Part shown: in pieces, positions 45,901 to 57,347 of the stretch
How positions within the stretch are numbered: the stretch's first letter is position 1
Layout of the letters: every line of letters begins with the position of its first letter
NCBI RefSeq assembly: GCF_020536995.1
Contig: NC_068357.1
Location: forward strand, 127,676,309-127,740,308
From: Dreissena polymorpha
Taxonomy: Eukaryota; Mollusca; Bivalvia; Myida; Dreissenidae
Direction: 5' to 3'
Length of the DNA: 64,000 nucleotides
The notes under the pieces: generated by a model
What the model was told of the DNA's origin: nothing
What the model saw: the letters and a program-made list of their open reading frames with translations, nothing else
Databases searched by the model: none
Made by a program: the position numbers and the translations under genes

Positions 45901-48900
45901 TACTTTTTTGTATTTTTTTTATTCATTTTGTATACAACTAGTAGTTAGAAACTCAACTGTGAAAGTCAAACCTATATTTGATCTTCTTACCAAAGTTTGT
46001 ATATAGATTTAATGCATCATGTTTATTTTTGTCTTATTTTGGTTCCTTCCATGATGAGTCATTGCACAAACGATACATTTGTTCATCGTCATTTCATTTT
46101 CTCAGTAAGTCTGAGCAGGCTTTTTGGTGGAAAGACATTATTCGATGAACTAGCCGAGGAACAGCCTTTTCATTGAAGAAATAACCCTTTAATTGATCCG
46201 TCAATTTCTGTTGAAACAAAAAAGAACTTGAAATGGTGCGGCAGAGGCCGACGCATATCCCCACGCCGCATGTTTGACCCAAGGGACGCCCCAGGGTTGG
46301 TAATGGGGCCATGCATAGTTGAGAGTGACCGTATTGTCATAAGAGATGTTCAGTATCAATTTGAATTGTCTTTTCAAGTTAGAAATAAAGATAAGCATTG
46401 TTAGATTAATAATATGGCTTTTATTTTTTACGATATATTGATATGAAATGTAAACATCCAATGTAAATATGGAAATAAAATGTCAAAAATGTAGTCCACT
46501 ATGTACATGTAATTGAAGAGTAAAGGCTGGTAGGCATGTGTTGACATGTAAAGCATAAGTTTAAAAGACACCCAGAGTTTCCTCCCCTATAAAATCATTA
46601 TGCTGCTGGATAAGATGGTTTATGTGCAATCCTCTAAAAGCGTATTTCAATCAACTTTGATGTTTTTCTTCTTTCAGAGTTAAACCCACGTGAGATTGTT
46701 TCAAGTATCGTCTCTGCAGCCAATCGAAAACTTCGGGGTGAAAGCCCAGCTCGCGTCTTGCCGCCAGACAAACTGAAGCGTGTCCGTGTCAGACCCACCC
46801 CTTGGCTACAACGAGCGAAACATAGACAATGAGATTCTCATTAGGACGCAAAAGATCGACACAACATCCCGCAGCAGCCCGAATCTAGCAGCCATGCAGC
46901 ATAGCACTGGACCTGCTGAAACCATTACCGGATCTACCAGACAGACGCATGGCAAAGTCCCAAGACTTTGTAGACCGCGAATTTTCTGACTTCGATTTCA
47001 TCGATTCGGAGAAAGAAAATTCGGTGGCTTTTCTTACGCCGATGACGCAGTATTTTTCGGACGAGTCTCTACTGGACCGGAATGACGAGTTGGAGCTCTC
47101 CCACGGCAGCACATCACTCCACGGGAGTTTTAGCCGACTCCGACGTGAGACGATCGACAGTCTGAGGCGCATTGAGCTGGAGGCGCGTGCCATTCGGGAA
47201 CGGGAAGAACGGGAAGAGCGCCGACAGCGCGAGGAAAAGAAGCGTCAACTTGAGCGGCAAAGAATTGAGGCAGATATCCTGCAGACGCAGCGTGAGCTAG
47301 AGATTGAGGACAGGCATAGCGTGGAAGATCTGCTCCAAGCAACAACTGGATATTCACTGAGTCTGCACCCACACGGAGAAACGCCAGAAGAATCGGGTAG
47401 AACCAAACGGTACGGTGGTAGAGACTCACACAGGAGTGATAAGCATATTGTTGTGAAGAGTAATGCTGGTTCTAACTATCGGTCAGCGCGGCAGCCCCGA
47501 CAGACGAGCGCAGGGTCGCTGTCATCGCAAGCGAAACGAACGGGCTCAGTGGAAAATATGGCGGACGGACACAGCTTTCCAAGTGCTATTAACCGCCCCA
47601 CCGCCCAGGTGAAGGCTCAGTCTAAGAGGGACTCAGCAGAGATAAAGCGGCGAAGTGCGGGTTTAACCCGGACAGGTTCAGTGCGGCGCGGTTCTCTGGA
47701 TTCCCTGATTGACTTGCTGGAGAGGCGGGACAACCGTATGTCCTGGGCTTCCACAGACTCCGATGAGGGATTTGATTTGCTAGCTACGCTAACCTCGACT
47801 TTCGATAAGAAATTGCAAACATTATCTAGTGCTAAAATGTCCAATTGTGCATCATCATCAAAGCCTCCTAGGTGGGGTCTGAATTCAAATGGTGGCAGTG
47901 TAAGTAATGGCGCTTTACCTGATGCAGGCGATTCCCCGGCAGCTCAGACGGCACAGCACCGACTCCCTCCACAGCCTCCCCTGTCCCACTTCTCTCGACA
48001 AGCAGCCATGCAGGCAGATAATCAGGGTCAAGGAAAGCAGTACAGAGATCCCAGCCTACACAGGACGCCACCGAAATCGGACGCGAAGATAGGATTGGCG
48101 ACCAGATTTGAGAGAAGCACCACTCACAATCCTCTATGAAGGCCACAGTGAGCCAAGTCTTAACCTTCTGGTTCGGTCAGGTAGCAACAATAGCGGTATC
48201 AACCTGCACAGTGATGTTACATACTCGGCTGATAGCGCTGTTGTCCAAGGGGTTGCTTCTAGGGTGATGGAACGTTCTGAGAGTAACGCTGTAATCCAAG
48301 GGGTTGCTTCTAGGGGGATGGAACGTTCCGAGAGTAGTGCTTCAATTCATGGGGTTGCTTCTAGGGGGATTGAAAGGTCCGAGAGTGATTCAAGGGTTGC
48401 CTCAGTCATGGTCGTGATTTCCAGTCCATCGATAATGTCTGCTGACAGCAGCGGTCGCATGGCAATACAGCAACACGTCTCTAAACCTCTCACTGCATAC
48501 CAGTCACCGCTAAAGTCGTTCTTAAACTCGCAGAATGACGGTCTCCATGGTGACCCCTTAAGGACAAAAACCCCACCAAAACGTCCAGACTACCGGCCCA
48601 TTACAAAATCAGAAAAGACCGAAGTGAATGTGAGACTATCTCAGAGCTTAGAGAAAAACAGAGCAGCCGAGGAATCTGACGCTGCCAGTCGTGGACCGGT
48701 CAGTGAGAGTGTGCCAAAAACTCGGTCTGCATCGCCACCTGTATTCGGTAGGAAACGAAACGAGCAGTGTAAACGTCGTCGCCATACAGTGGGTGGTACA
48801 AGTGATAGCAATAATATTTTAGCAATGGACGCCGCCTTGTCAAACGTGAAACGACAGTCGGCTTGGGAGCAACTGCGACCGAACGTTGGTGCCAACGTTG

Positions 48901-49007
48901 GGCCACACGCAAACATGCAGTCGTGGCTGCAGGCTGAGCGACTCAGAGGAAGTTCACCTGATCTGTCGTCCCTCAGGGATAGGGGAAACAGACAGGCTAC
49001 ATCCTGA
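39956..49007 (+). CDS. RhoGAP protein of the ARHGAP21/ARHGAP23 type, 3' half (five exons)
   Basis: The exons are 39956-40064, 41100-41263, 44260-44385, 45586-45703 and 46678-49007, all with GT..AG introns and matching phases. The first three encode the second half of a RhoGAP domain: 'WCDVNVISSLLKSFFRQLPE', 'LIHKLPEHHLETFKHLARHL' and 'NLAIVFGPTLIRKADDNMVA'. These match the ARHGAP21/23 family closely. Such proteins stimulate GTP hydrolysis by Cdc42/RhoA-type GTPases and act at the Golgi, junctions and actin cytoskeleton. The upstream PDZ, PH and arginine-finger exons are not in view. Exon 4 encodes 'CEWIFGSWDMDSSV'; exon 5 continues 'ELNPREIVSSIVSAANRKL'. Introns hold a SINE, several dispersed repeats and two minisatellites. 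The last exon is described separately because its frame changes three times. Confidence 0.88.
40101..40320 (+). repeat. Truncated dispersed repeat in RhoGAP intron
   Basis: It begins 'catccccgccataggtgg', about 37 bp after the exon end, has a 'gtccgtccgtctttccgtcc' run and then 'cggatttcattgaaacttgg'. The layout (short end, then a tccg run, then 'gaaacttgg' blocks) resembles other families in the window, but no second end is seen. Confidence 0.5.
41268..41432 (+). repeat. tRNA-derived SINE, 5'-shortened, beside a splice donor
   Basis: It matches the SINE at 17703-17886 from the B-box region ('aacgggttcaatca') to the end ('gagctaaattaaatag'), and lacks the A-box part. It begins about 5 bp after the exon boundary at 41263, so part of the donor context may lie in SINE sequence. 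Confidence 0.75.
42061..42790 (+). repeat. 44-bp tandem repeat with a duplicated spacer
   Basis: Units contain 'tttacactttcctgagttat' and 'cccttgttttatctgtagt'. A unique-looking segment of about 120 bp ('aagaccacttataatgttgt' to 'atatgtttaaactaagtaa') appears twice, at about 42242 and 42552. A block of roughly 310 bp containing both was therefore duplicated. It lies in a RhoGAP intron. Confidence 0.85.
42923..43256 (+). repeat. Dispersed repeat family 'AGCTCGGTT'
   Basis: It starts 'agctcggttgttttcgga' and ends 'tatgcaatgctcttgttt'. Inside are 'gtcgtccgccgtccacgtc' and 'aggtcaaaggtcaaggtcac'. A truncated inverted copy is at 56231-56360. The shared start and end with the AGCTCACC and AGCTCGACT families are noted as a finding. 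Confidence 0.8.
43458..43720 (-). repeat. Dispersed repeat family 'GTTTGTGAAAC', inverted copy
   Basis: It starts 'tttatgccaccggattaaat' and ends 'tgtttcacaaacacagctc', with one 'ctcatggagctgcacatttt' block. It is in reverse orientation to the copies at 19383 and 27891 and lies in a RhoGAP intron. Confidence 0.8.
44861..45385 (+). repeat. 15-bp minisatellite in RhoGAP intron
   Basis: About 34 units of 'ggctagtgggttaga' occur, with variants such as 'ggctggtgggtttga'. Because 15 is a multiple of three, the minus strand stays open and reads 'SNPLA' repeats, but this is a by-product of the array and not a gene. The array ends about 200 bp before exon 45586. Confidence 0.9.
45514..45609 (+). repeat. 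Tandem duplication of an acceptor site and exon start
   Basis: The sequence from 'tgctacatg' through 'gtgagtgg' to 'ggctcctg' occurs at 45514-45562 and again at 45568-45609. Only the second copy has the acceptor 'ttcag'; the first has 'ttctg' there. The working exon starts in the second copy at 45586. Confidence 0.75.
46231..46372 (-). repeat. Partial inverted copy of the 36998-38185 repeat
   Basis: It begins 'tgcggcagaggccgacgcat' and contains 'gccccagggttggtaatggg' and 'gtcataagagatgttcag'. Only the end and one tandem block are present. It lies in the last RhoGAP intron. Confidence 0.8.
46678..49007 (+). CDS. Last exon of the RhoGAP gene, with three frame changes
   Basis: The exon starts after 'ctttcag' (46677) and ends with TGA at 49005-49007. 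The opening frame ('REIVSSIVSAANRKLRGESP') reaches a stop at 46830. Coherent protein continues in the next frame ('LGYNERNIDNEILIRTQ') to near 46890, then in the third frame from about 46889 to 48139, and again in the first frame from about 48093 to the end. The third-frame part has a strong charged coiled coil (about 47150-47330, 'REREEREERRQREEKKRQLE'). The last part has three 18-residue repeats of the type 'GVASRGMERSES' (48235-48400) and a Ser-rich tail. Each change is in the same direction and together they add up to a multiple of three. Composition is GC-rich and clearly coding throughout. Either the sequence has three small indel errors or this allele is damaged. Confidence 0.75.
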
Positions 49008-49069
49008 CCTTGAACTTGAGTATTTACCATGTTTTGACCTTAACCATTAACCTTGGTTTTTACTTTGAA

Positions 49070-49075
49070 AATAAA
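49070..49075 (+). promoter_or_regulatory. Possible polyadenylation signal
   Basis: An AATAAA lies 63 bp after the RhoGAP stop codon. It is the first such hexamer downstream, but the 3' untranslated region would be very short and other signals may be used. Confidence 0.25.
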
Positions 49076-49529
49076 TCTTGGTTGGGGTTTGACCTGTGCT
49101 TGACCTTGAGGGATTTGATGCTATGTTTGGTCATTGACATTGGAGTGTTTTGGATTATGTGTATAGACAGAAGTTCAAAATGTCGCAATTCTGATAAAGG
49201 GTATTCAACTGCAATATGTTTGTTAAGAAGGTGAAACTTTGTGAACTTGATTGCGTTGACATGAACTTTATATTGACACAGAGACTCAAATACAATCATC
49301 GATAATTGAGCTATTGATTTTGTTAGACAATATTTTTTTTAATGTTTATTAATGCATTGTTGATATAGGTATGTACATTTTATTTGACTTTTTTTACTGC
49401 AAACTGTTTAACCTTTGAACTGTTTATTTAAAACTTCAGTGTTAAATCCCCCAAACTGCCGCTGTTAAAATACTCAAGAGATGGAAACCATGTTCTGTCA
49501 AATCATTATTACTCTTTGGACATGATTTT

Positions 49530-50048
49530 TAACCAGGTTTTTAACCAGGTTTTCCGAAGGAAAAAACGGGTTATTAGATTGGCGAATGCGGGCGGGCTGG
49601 CGGGCGGGCGGAACAAGCTTGTCCGGGCCATAACTTTGTCGTTCATTGTGAGATTTTAAAATCATTTGGCACATTTGTTAACCATCATTAGACGGTGTGT
49701 TGCACGAAAAAATTACGTCAATATCTCCAAGGTCACACTTTGAGTTCAAAGGTAAAAAATAGCCATAAATGAGCTTGTCTGGGCTATAACTATGTCATTC
49801 ATTATGAGATTTTAAAATCATTTGGCACATTTGTTCACCATCATGGGACGGTGTGTCGCACGAAAAAATCACGTCAATATCTCCAATGTCAAGGTCGCCA
49901 CGACTAAAAATAGATTTATTTTAAAACAAACTTACAAAGGGGGTTAATTTTGTTTGTTCATTTCAAAAGTTCAGTTTGAGTTGTCTCCCTTTATCAGATT
50001 TTTTTTTCACAATGAAAACCTGGTTTTGTGACAATTTTATCCCTTGTT
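49530..50048 (-). repeat. Dispersed repeat family 'CCAG-tail', copy 4
   Basis: It starts 'aaccaggttttccgaagg' (with 'taaccaggttttt' doubled just before) and ends 'ttttatcccttgtt'. It has two tandem blocks against three in copies 1 and 2, and a short 'ggcgggctggcgggcgg' run. It lies about 0.5 kb downstream of the RhoGAP gene. Confidence 0.85.
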
Positions 50049-50049
50049 T

Positions 50050-51400
50050 TTTCATTGATTTCGTGAGTTGATCAATCAATTTATCACAAACACATCGGAA
50101 AATGACCAACGCAAATTCCTGATTCTTTTTTTTACTAAAATAAAAAAACATGAAATTATGTGTCTGCAAAGGCCATTTTAAAAAAAAATAACGTTATTTC
50201 TTGCCAACGAATATAAACTATTTGGCAGCATACCAAAACCGGTTGGTACTGGAATACAAATTGCTACGGTATTTATCGATATATACTATATGAGTAGTTT
50301 CCGCCATTAAAGAAACCCCTCCCCCCATTACACCCCACCCACCCCTTTTTGCCAACTTTCCTTGTACTTGCAATATTTTTATTTGACTGAAACTTATAGA
50401 TATTTGTTAAATAGAGTTGCAGATATTGTATTTTAAGACAGCATGTGCATGCATGCAAATTAGAGACCATAGGTAATCATTTATTCATTCGTGTATACTA
50501 TTTAATACGTTATTATAGTTGTATTGTACGGTTGTTTTAACAAGAATTGTTTCCCTTTAATGTACATTTTATATTGAATGTGTACATTTTTAACAATGAT
50601 AAATTAAACATGATTTTTCAAATCCATGTTCTTTGATGATTACGGAAGATTGGAACAAAATGCAAATACTGTTTAACGTATTAGTACGTATTTCTAGGTA
50701 TTCTATAGACATTGTGAGAACCCGAAGTTCTATAGAATTTATATAAAGTGTGAAACTGTTGTCTCCATGAATCAAATAAGGCAGTTTTACATGTTTTCAT
50801 CGGTAACGGTATTTAGTTCCTGTGTTATTCAAAATACAACCTGAATTTAACATATACAAACTAAGAATATGGTCGACAGTTGTTTAAAATATTTGAAATG
50901 AAGAGACCTGTTGATAAATGTTTAAAAAATATTATTCCACGCAAAAATGGTCTGTGAATGTCACAAATTAACGGTGAAGCAAACAAGATATGTCTTAGCT
51001 ATGTTTGTGCAATGTAATATGTGATAATTAATAATGGACAATTCAGTTTAGTCCTAATACACAATATATTAATTGTATAGTGCAATGTCCCCAGTTTGTG
51101 GCATATAAAATAACACACACAATAACTCGCATGTTGTGGGGTCAGTGGTTCTTACCTGTAGCCAATTGTATAATACAATACTCAACAAGTATCTTATCCA
51201 GCGCATAACTTTTGGTTATCTTATATTTAGGATACAAGCTTTGGTTTGTGATTGTATAGAAAATTGATACCCGAACAGAAGCTAGTTTTGGTTGAGTTTC
51301 AGATTTAGCTAAGGTATTTGACTCCGGTTATCTTTATCCAAATAAAAGAATGTACTGCCAACATGACTGACACCGAATAACGGAGCGCTTGACTACATAT
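50050..51400. other. No gene seen
   Basis: This is AT-rich DNA with no recurring repeat and no coding signal. A C-rich stretch lies at 50318-50346. Confidence 0.45.
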
Positions 51401-51404
51401 ACAA

Positions 51405-53165
51405 TTTTGACGAGTTAACAGATTTACGAAGCTGACGATCCTAAAGCTGACGTCAAAGATGACGAATCGACAGATTCACGAAGCTTGACGATTCTAAAGC
51501 TGACATTAACGATGACGAATTGACAGATTTACTATGATGACGATCCTAAAGCTGACATTAACGATGACAAATTGACAGATTTACTAAAATGACTATCCTA
51601 AAGCTGACATTAACGATGAAGAATTGACAGATTTACTAAGATGACGATCCTAAAGCTGACATTAACGATGACGAACTGACAGATTTACTAAGATGACGAT
51701 CCTAAAGCTGACATTAACGATTTACTATGATGACGGTCCTAAAGCTGACATTAACGATGACGAATTGACAGATTTACTAAGCTGCCTATCCTAAAGCTGA
51801 CATTAACGATGACGAATTGACAGATTTACTAAGATGACGATCCTAAAGCTGACATTAACGATGACGAATTGACAGATTTACTATGATGACGGTCCTAAAG
51901 CTGACATTAACGATGACGAATTGACAGATTTACTAAGCTGCCTATCCTAAAGCTGACATTAACGATGACGAATTGACAGATTTACTAAGATGACGATCCT
52001 AAAGCTGACAGTAACGATGACGAATTGACAGATTTACTAAGATGACAATCCTAAAGCTGACGTTAACGATGACGAATTGACAGATTTACTAATTTGACAA
52101 TCCTAAAGCTGATGTAAACGATGACGAATTGACAGATATACTAAGATGACGATCCTAAAGCTGGCGTTAACGATGACGAATTGACAGATATACTTATATG
52201 ACGATCCTAAAGCTGACGTTAACGATGACGAATTGACAGACATACTAAGATGACGATCCTAAAGCTGACATTAACCATGATGAATTGACAGATTTACTAA
52301 GATGACGATCCTAAAGCTGATGTAAACGATGACGAATTGACAGATATACTAAGATGACGATCCTAAAGCTGACATTAACGATGACGAATTGACAGATTTA
52401 CTAAGCTGACTATTCTAAAGCTGAGGTTAACGATGACGAATTGACAGATTTACTAAGATGACGATCCTTAAGCTGACATTTACCATGATGAATTGACAGA
52501 TTTACTAAGCTTACTATCCTAAAGCTGACATTAACGATGACGATTTGACAGATTTACTAAGATGACGATCCTAAAGCTGATGTTAACGATGACGAATTGA
52601 CAGATTTACTAAGATGACGATCCTAAAGCTGACGTTAACGATGACGAATTGACAGATTTACTAGGCTGACTATCCTAAACCTGACATTAACAATGACGAT
52701 TTGACAGATTTACTAAGATGACGATCCTAAAGCTGACATAAACGATGACGAATTGACAGATTTACTAAGATGACGATCCTAAAGCTGACATAAACGATGA
52801 CGAATTGACAGATTTACTTAGATGACAATCCTAAAGCTGACATTAACGATGACGAATTGACAGATTTACTAAGATGACAATCCTAAAGCTGACATTAACG
52901 ATGACGAACTGACAGATTTACTATGATGACGATCCTAAAGCTGACATTAACGATGACGAATTGACAGATTTACTAAGCTGACGATCATAAAGCTGACATT
53001 AGCGATGACGATTCGACAGATTCACTAAGCTTACTATCCTAAAGCTGACAGTAACGATGACGAATTGACAGATTTACTAAGATGACGATCCTAAAGCTGA
53101 CATTAACGATGACGAATTGACAGATTTACTAAGATGACGATCCTAAAGCTGACATTAACGATGAC
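51405..53165. repeat. 52-bp tandem array, about 33-34 units
   Basis: Units read 'gatgacgaattgacagattt' then 'actaagatgacgatcctaaa' then 'gctgacattaac'. The period is 52 bp. Variants such as 'aagctgcctatcc' recur about 170 bp apart (near 51780 and 51935), which shows that groups of units were copied together. The first units (51405-51480) and some near the end are more divergent. There is no open frame, because 52 is not a multiple of three and stops occur in each frame. Confidence 0.92.
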
Positions 53166-53537
53166 GTGCGTCAAGGAAACAATGGTGTTGTCACATGATT
53201 TTGAAGTTGCCTGTTAGCTATTATAATAGAGCACTTACCAAATGAAAGTATAGGCATGTGCGCTTGAAATTATGCAAATTAACTTGAACCGAATAAATCC
53301 GATCCTTACTCGAGATCATCCGTAAAAGGAAACAATACGACATTGTGAAGCGATTTTTAAATGCTAAAAAGTTTCAGAATGTTTGTACTTTGACATTTTT
53401 ACACAAATGTTTATTGTTGTATGGTCTTCCTAATTGAAATTAACCTTCGTGTGGCAAATTTTGTTGATGGAAGTAATTATATAACAATATAATATTATTT
53501 TAAGTCTGTTTATAAGATTCAAAAGATATAAATATTT

Positions 53538-53695
53538 TATAGGGTCAACTTTGTAGGGTCAACTTTGTAGGGTCAACTTTGTAAGGTCAACTTTGTAGGG
53601 TCAACTTTGTAAGGTCAACTTTGTAGGGTCAACTTTGTAAGGTCAACTTTGTAAGGTCAACTTAGTAGGGTCAACTTTGTAGGGTCAACTTAAGT
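53538..53695. repeat. 15-bp minisatellite
   Basis: About ten units of 'gtagggtcaactttgt' or 'gtaaggtcaactttgt' occur with a 15-bp step. It leads directly into a larger 310-bp repeat that contains the same 'gtagggtcaa' core. Confidence 0.9.
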
Positions 53696-54660
53696 CAATC
53701 ATGTATAGCTCCCTCATTCTTGATTAGGTCAAGATGTCCAAAAACTAACACCGGAGTCGTGCAAAGCGATAAATATATGGTTCTGAAAACCTTCATGTTT
53801 TATGTCAAGGTAACGGTATTGCCCTAAATTCAACAATTTCCCTGATGCAAACATCAGGTCAAATTTTGGTAAAAAAAATGTCAAATTTCAAGGACAACAA
53901 CCAAACCTCATTTTGATGTGACGTCTGCATTGCTGAGCATAAATCTGAAGTGTGCTTAAGGATATCATATAATATTCAAAAGTTATACACGTTTCGTAGG
54001 GTAAATTTAGGACAAACATTTGAAGCTTCCTGATACATGAAGGGGTCAATATAAAAAAACAGCCGATTCGTGCCAAGCGATAAATCCTTACAAGGATTTG
54101 AAGAGCTTAATGTGTTGTGTCAAGGTCATGCTTTTACAAAAAAATCAACATTTTCCCTGATGAGGTCAACTTTTTGCAAAAAATGTCTGAGTTAAAGTAC
54201 ATCAAACAAACCTCATTTTGATGTGACATCTGCATCGGTGATCACAAATTTGAAGTTCGTTTTGAGATATCTTGTAAGATTTATAATTTATACACATTTG
54301 GTAGGGTCAATTTAGGTCAAACATTTGTAGCTCCGTAATCCTTGAAGGTGTCAAGATATCCAAACACTAGCACCGGATTCGTGCTCAGCGTTGAATCCGT
54401 ACATTGATCTGATCAGTTTAATGTTTTGTGTCAAGGCAGGGACCTATACACCAAAATTAAACATTTTCCACATGTATGCATCAGGTCAAATTTTGGGTCA
54501 AAATGTAAAAGTTCAATGACATCCACCAAATATCCATGTCTAAGTGACGTCTGCATTGCTGAGCACAAATATAAAATCCGTTTTGAGATTTCTTGTAAGA
54601 TTCAAAAGTCATATACGTTCCGTATGGTCAATTTAGGTAAAACATTTGTAGCAAAATTCT
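53690..54660. repeat. About 310-bp repeat, three copies
   Basis: Three diverged tandem copies share 'acatttgtagctcc', 'caccggattcgtgc', 'aaatgtcaaatttcaagga' and 'gatgtgacgtctgcattgct' in the same order. The 15-bp minisatellite before it seems to have grown from the 'gtagggtcaa' segment. Confidence 0.8.
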
Positions 54661-54699
54661 GGTTACCAAAATTGTCTAAGAACCCGAATAACCACTGGC

Positions 54700-57347
54700 G
54701 CAGCTAGAAATAGTTCTGTTTGCATGTTTCTATTGTACAGTATATAGTGCGATAAACATTGCACGATGATAGTTAAACATCGCAACAATACACTTAAAAA
54801 GGACCAATTGTATTTACGTAATATTTACAATATTAACATCAAATAGTTTTGCAAACGTTTAAAACAAACGAATTTTATTGCGGGAATAATAACAATCACT
54901 TTGTCAACAATTCATGTAATTCTTTAACAAGTGCAGGAAGCCCTTGTTTGACATTTGTATCACTAAGTATAATATTTATCTTTTTGCAAGGGGCACAGGA
55001 CTTACCGGCGACATGGTGACCATTTATTGCGAGTTATTTTCAAGTTTTATGATGAATAATTAAGGTGCAATCTAGACACGCTAAATAATGCTCATCGTAC
55101 CTTTAACGTTCAAGTGTGATGTTTACCTTTGAGCTAAGGACCATTGTCTTATACACATCGTCCTCACAAGGCGAATATATTTTGCAAGTTATTTAAAATG
55201 ATGAATTCTGAAGTATTGTTTGTACTTGATTTTGAACTCAAAGTGTCACTTTCAATCTTTTTTAGAAAAGACGAAAATCTATACCCCGTCATTATTACCA
55301 TTTTGACATAAGTGAACCCTGTGACCATGACTTGGTGAATTGTAATTCAAAAATAGTTATATCTTGATGACGACTAATCATCATGTGAAATATGTGTGTG
55401 TGTAAGGAATAGTTTCTTAAAATTCTGAAGAATAAAGAAGAGTGACAAAAGTGTTATAGAGGACTTATGGACAAGTGGACAGTTACAATAAAACAAAGTG
55501 TACTCCCCAGGTTCAATAGGGGACAGTTAAATATAAATGGAAAGATAATCATTGGAGATTTTTATTCGTAATAACAAAAAGTGTCACTAATCAATAATAT
55601 TACACATGAATGGCTATGCACTTTATCGAGAGTGCAACAACAAACTTATATCGTGAAATGCATATCACCAACATAAACATGTTCAATTATTTACATACAA
55701 CATTTTTTATATAAATGGTTGAACAAAACAACAGGATTAGTGTTATGCACTTTATCTTTAACAAAACAACCACAATAAAAAGTAAAAGTACGAACGTTTA
55801 TAGACAATATAACATTCAGTATGCAAGAAAATTTAAGCACGTTCAAATAAATGCAACAGATGCCTGGTTACAGTTAAGATAATATTTTAACATTTTAAAA
55901 TTAAAATCCTCTTAACAGTTATCTAATGCTTTTGAAGATTTTTACACAATTCAGACATAGGCATAAACAATCATGCAATAATTTACAAAGACCCTGATCA
56001 ATATGAAGTACACAAGCGATTGATAAGTTCCTACGTGTACTTTCCATAGAGATTATTACCCTATATTTGCTTATTCACAATGATTATTTGGAGTAGTCGA
56101 ACATATAAACACATTATTTTTAAAATTGAATTTAATACTGAATTAAAAATATAGACCAATACTTCTATTGTTTCCAAATATTTTTATTGTTATTTTTATG
56201 TATCAATTTTATCAATCTACCACACAATTTAAAACAAGAGCACCGCATAACGGGTGCCACGCTCGGCTGCGAAAGCTTGTCAGAACTTTTTTTTAGAGGT
56301 CACAGTGACCTTGACCTTTGTAACCTTTGACCTAGTGACACTTTTTCACTGGCATACCTTTACAGAAATTTGTAAATAAAGTGCTAAATAGGGGACAAAT
56401 CCCTGCATCGTCGACTTCAAATAGCCATATTTCAATAAATCCTGAATAATAATAACCAGGATTTTTCTAACATACACGATAATACCTCCTTTGCATATAA
56501 CAAACGATATTTTAATTCAAAATGCCTTTAAACAATTATAGAACTGGATTTACTTACCCTACCGAAATTCAGCAAAATTTATAGGAAACTTTTCCAAGCA
56601 CGTCCAATTCTTCACATCATATCGGGTTTCCGGGGGTGTTCTATGTGGCGCAGATACGGTGGCGCATCTGTGACAGGTGCCATTTTTTTATTTGTGTCCT
56701 TCCCACGACTTAGTTTACCGGTTCAACGACTTGGAAGCTCGTTAGAGTGACTTATCAACTTATCAGAATAAACGCTGTTCGAAACACATTTAAACGCGCG
56801 AATCTGTCTCATTCACCGGTATATCCGAAATTGTGTTAACCTCCATTGTACACACACTTTCATATAATGCGTAAACCAACATGTATTTTTGCTTTGATAA
56901 TTATACCGTAAGTTAGTCGTGGAAACAAAATTACTTACTCGTGGTACCGACGTAATTAACTTATCAGAATACACTTTGTTCGAACGAAATAATGATAGCC
57001 TCACCATGCTCACCTTTAATATCCAATTTTAAAAATGAGTTACACAACATATTTTCTGATTGGGTAGTTGTGTCGTTACCACGACTTACTTATCAGGTTC
57101 CCCGACTTGATATAACGATGTCGTTACAACGATTAAGCTATGCCGTCCTAAAGACTTACTTTGTCGTTCCCACAACCAGAAAGAATAATCACGTGACGAT
57201 CAAGCTGGCGACGTCCGTGCCAAACAGTTATTTTTCGCCTTTTTTAGACCGTTTATTATTTTGATTAATTTTTAAATGCTCTCACTTTCCAGGCATATCA
57301 ATAAGAAAGTGATTAGCGTTTATTTCGTATTAAAATTCGCTTTACAT
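54700..57347. other. No gene seen
   Basis: The stretch is AT-rich. Between 56690 and 57180 several short repeats of 'cgactta' and 'ttatcagaata.ac' occur, which may be the outer part of the inverted-repeat element that begins at 57348. A truncated AGCTCGGTT-family piece is at 56231-56360. Confidence 0.4.
56231..56360 (-). repeat. Truncated AGCTCGGTT-family copy
   Basis: It begins 'aaaacaagagcaccgcataa' and contains 'gtcacagtgaccttgacctt', the complement of the 3' part of 42923-43256. The other end is missing. Confidence 0.7.

Noticed and set aside
46885-47193. Antisense open frames over the RhoGAP last exon (also 47130-47429, 47617-47844, 47868-48146, 48641-49030)
   Set aside because: They are shadows of a GC-rich sense coding exon. 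The sense frames carry the coiled coil and the family continuity.
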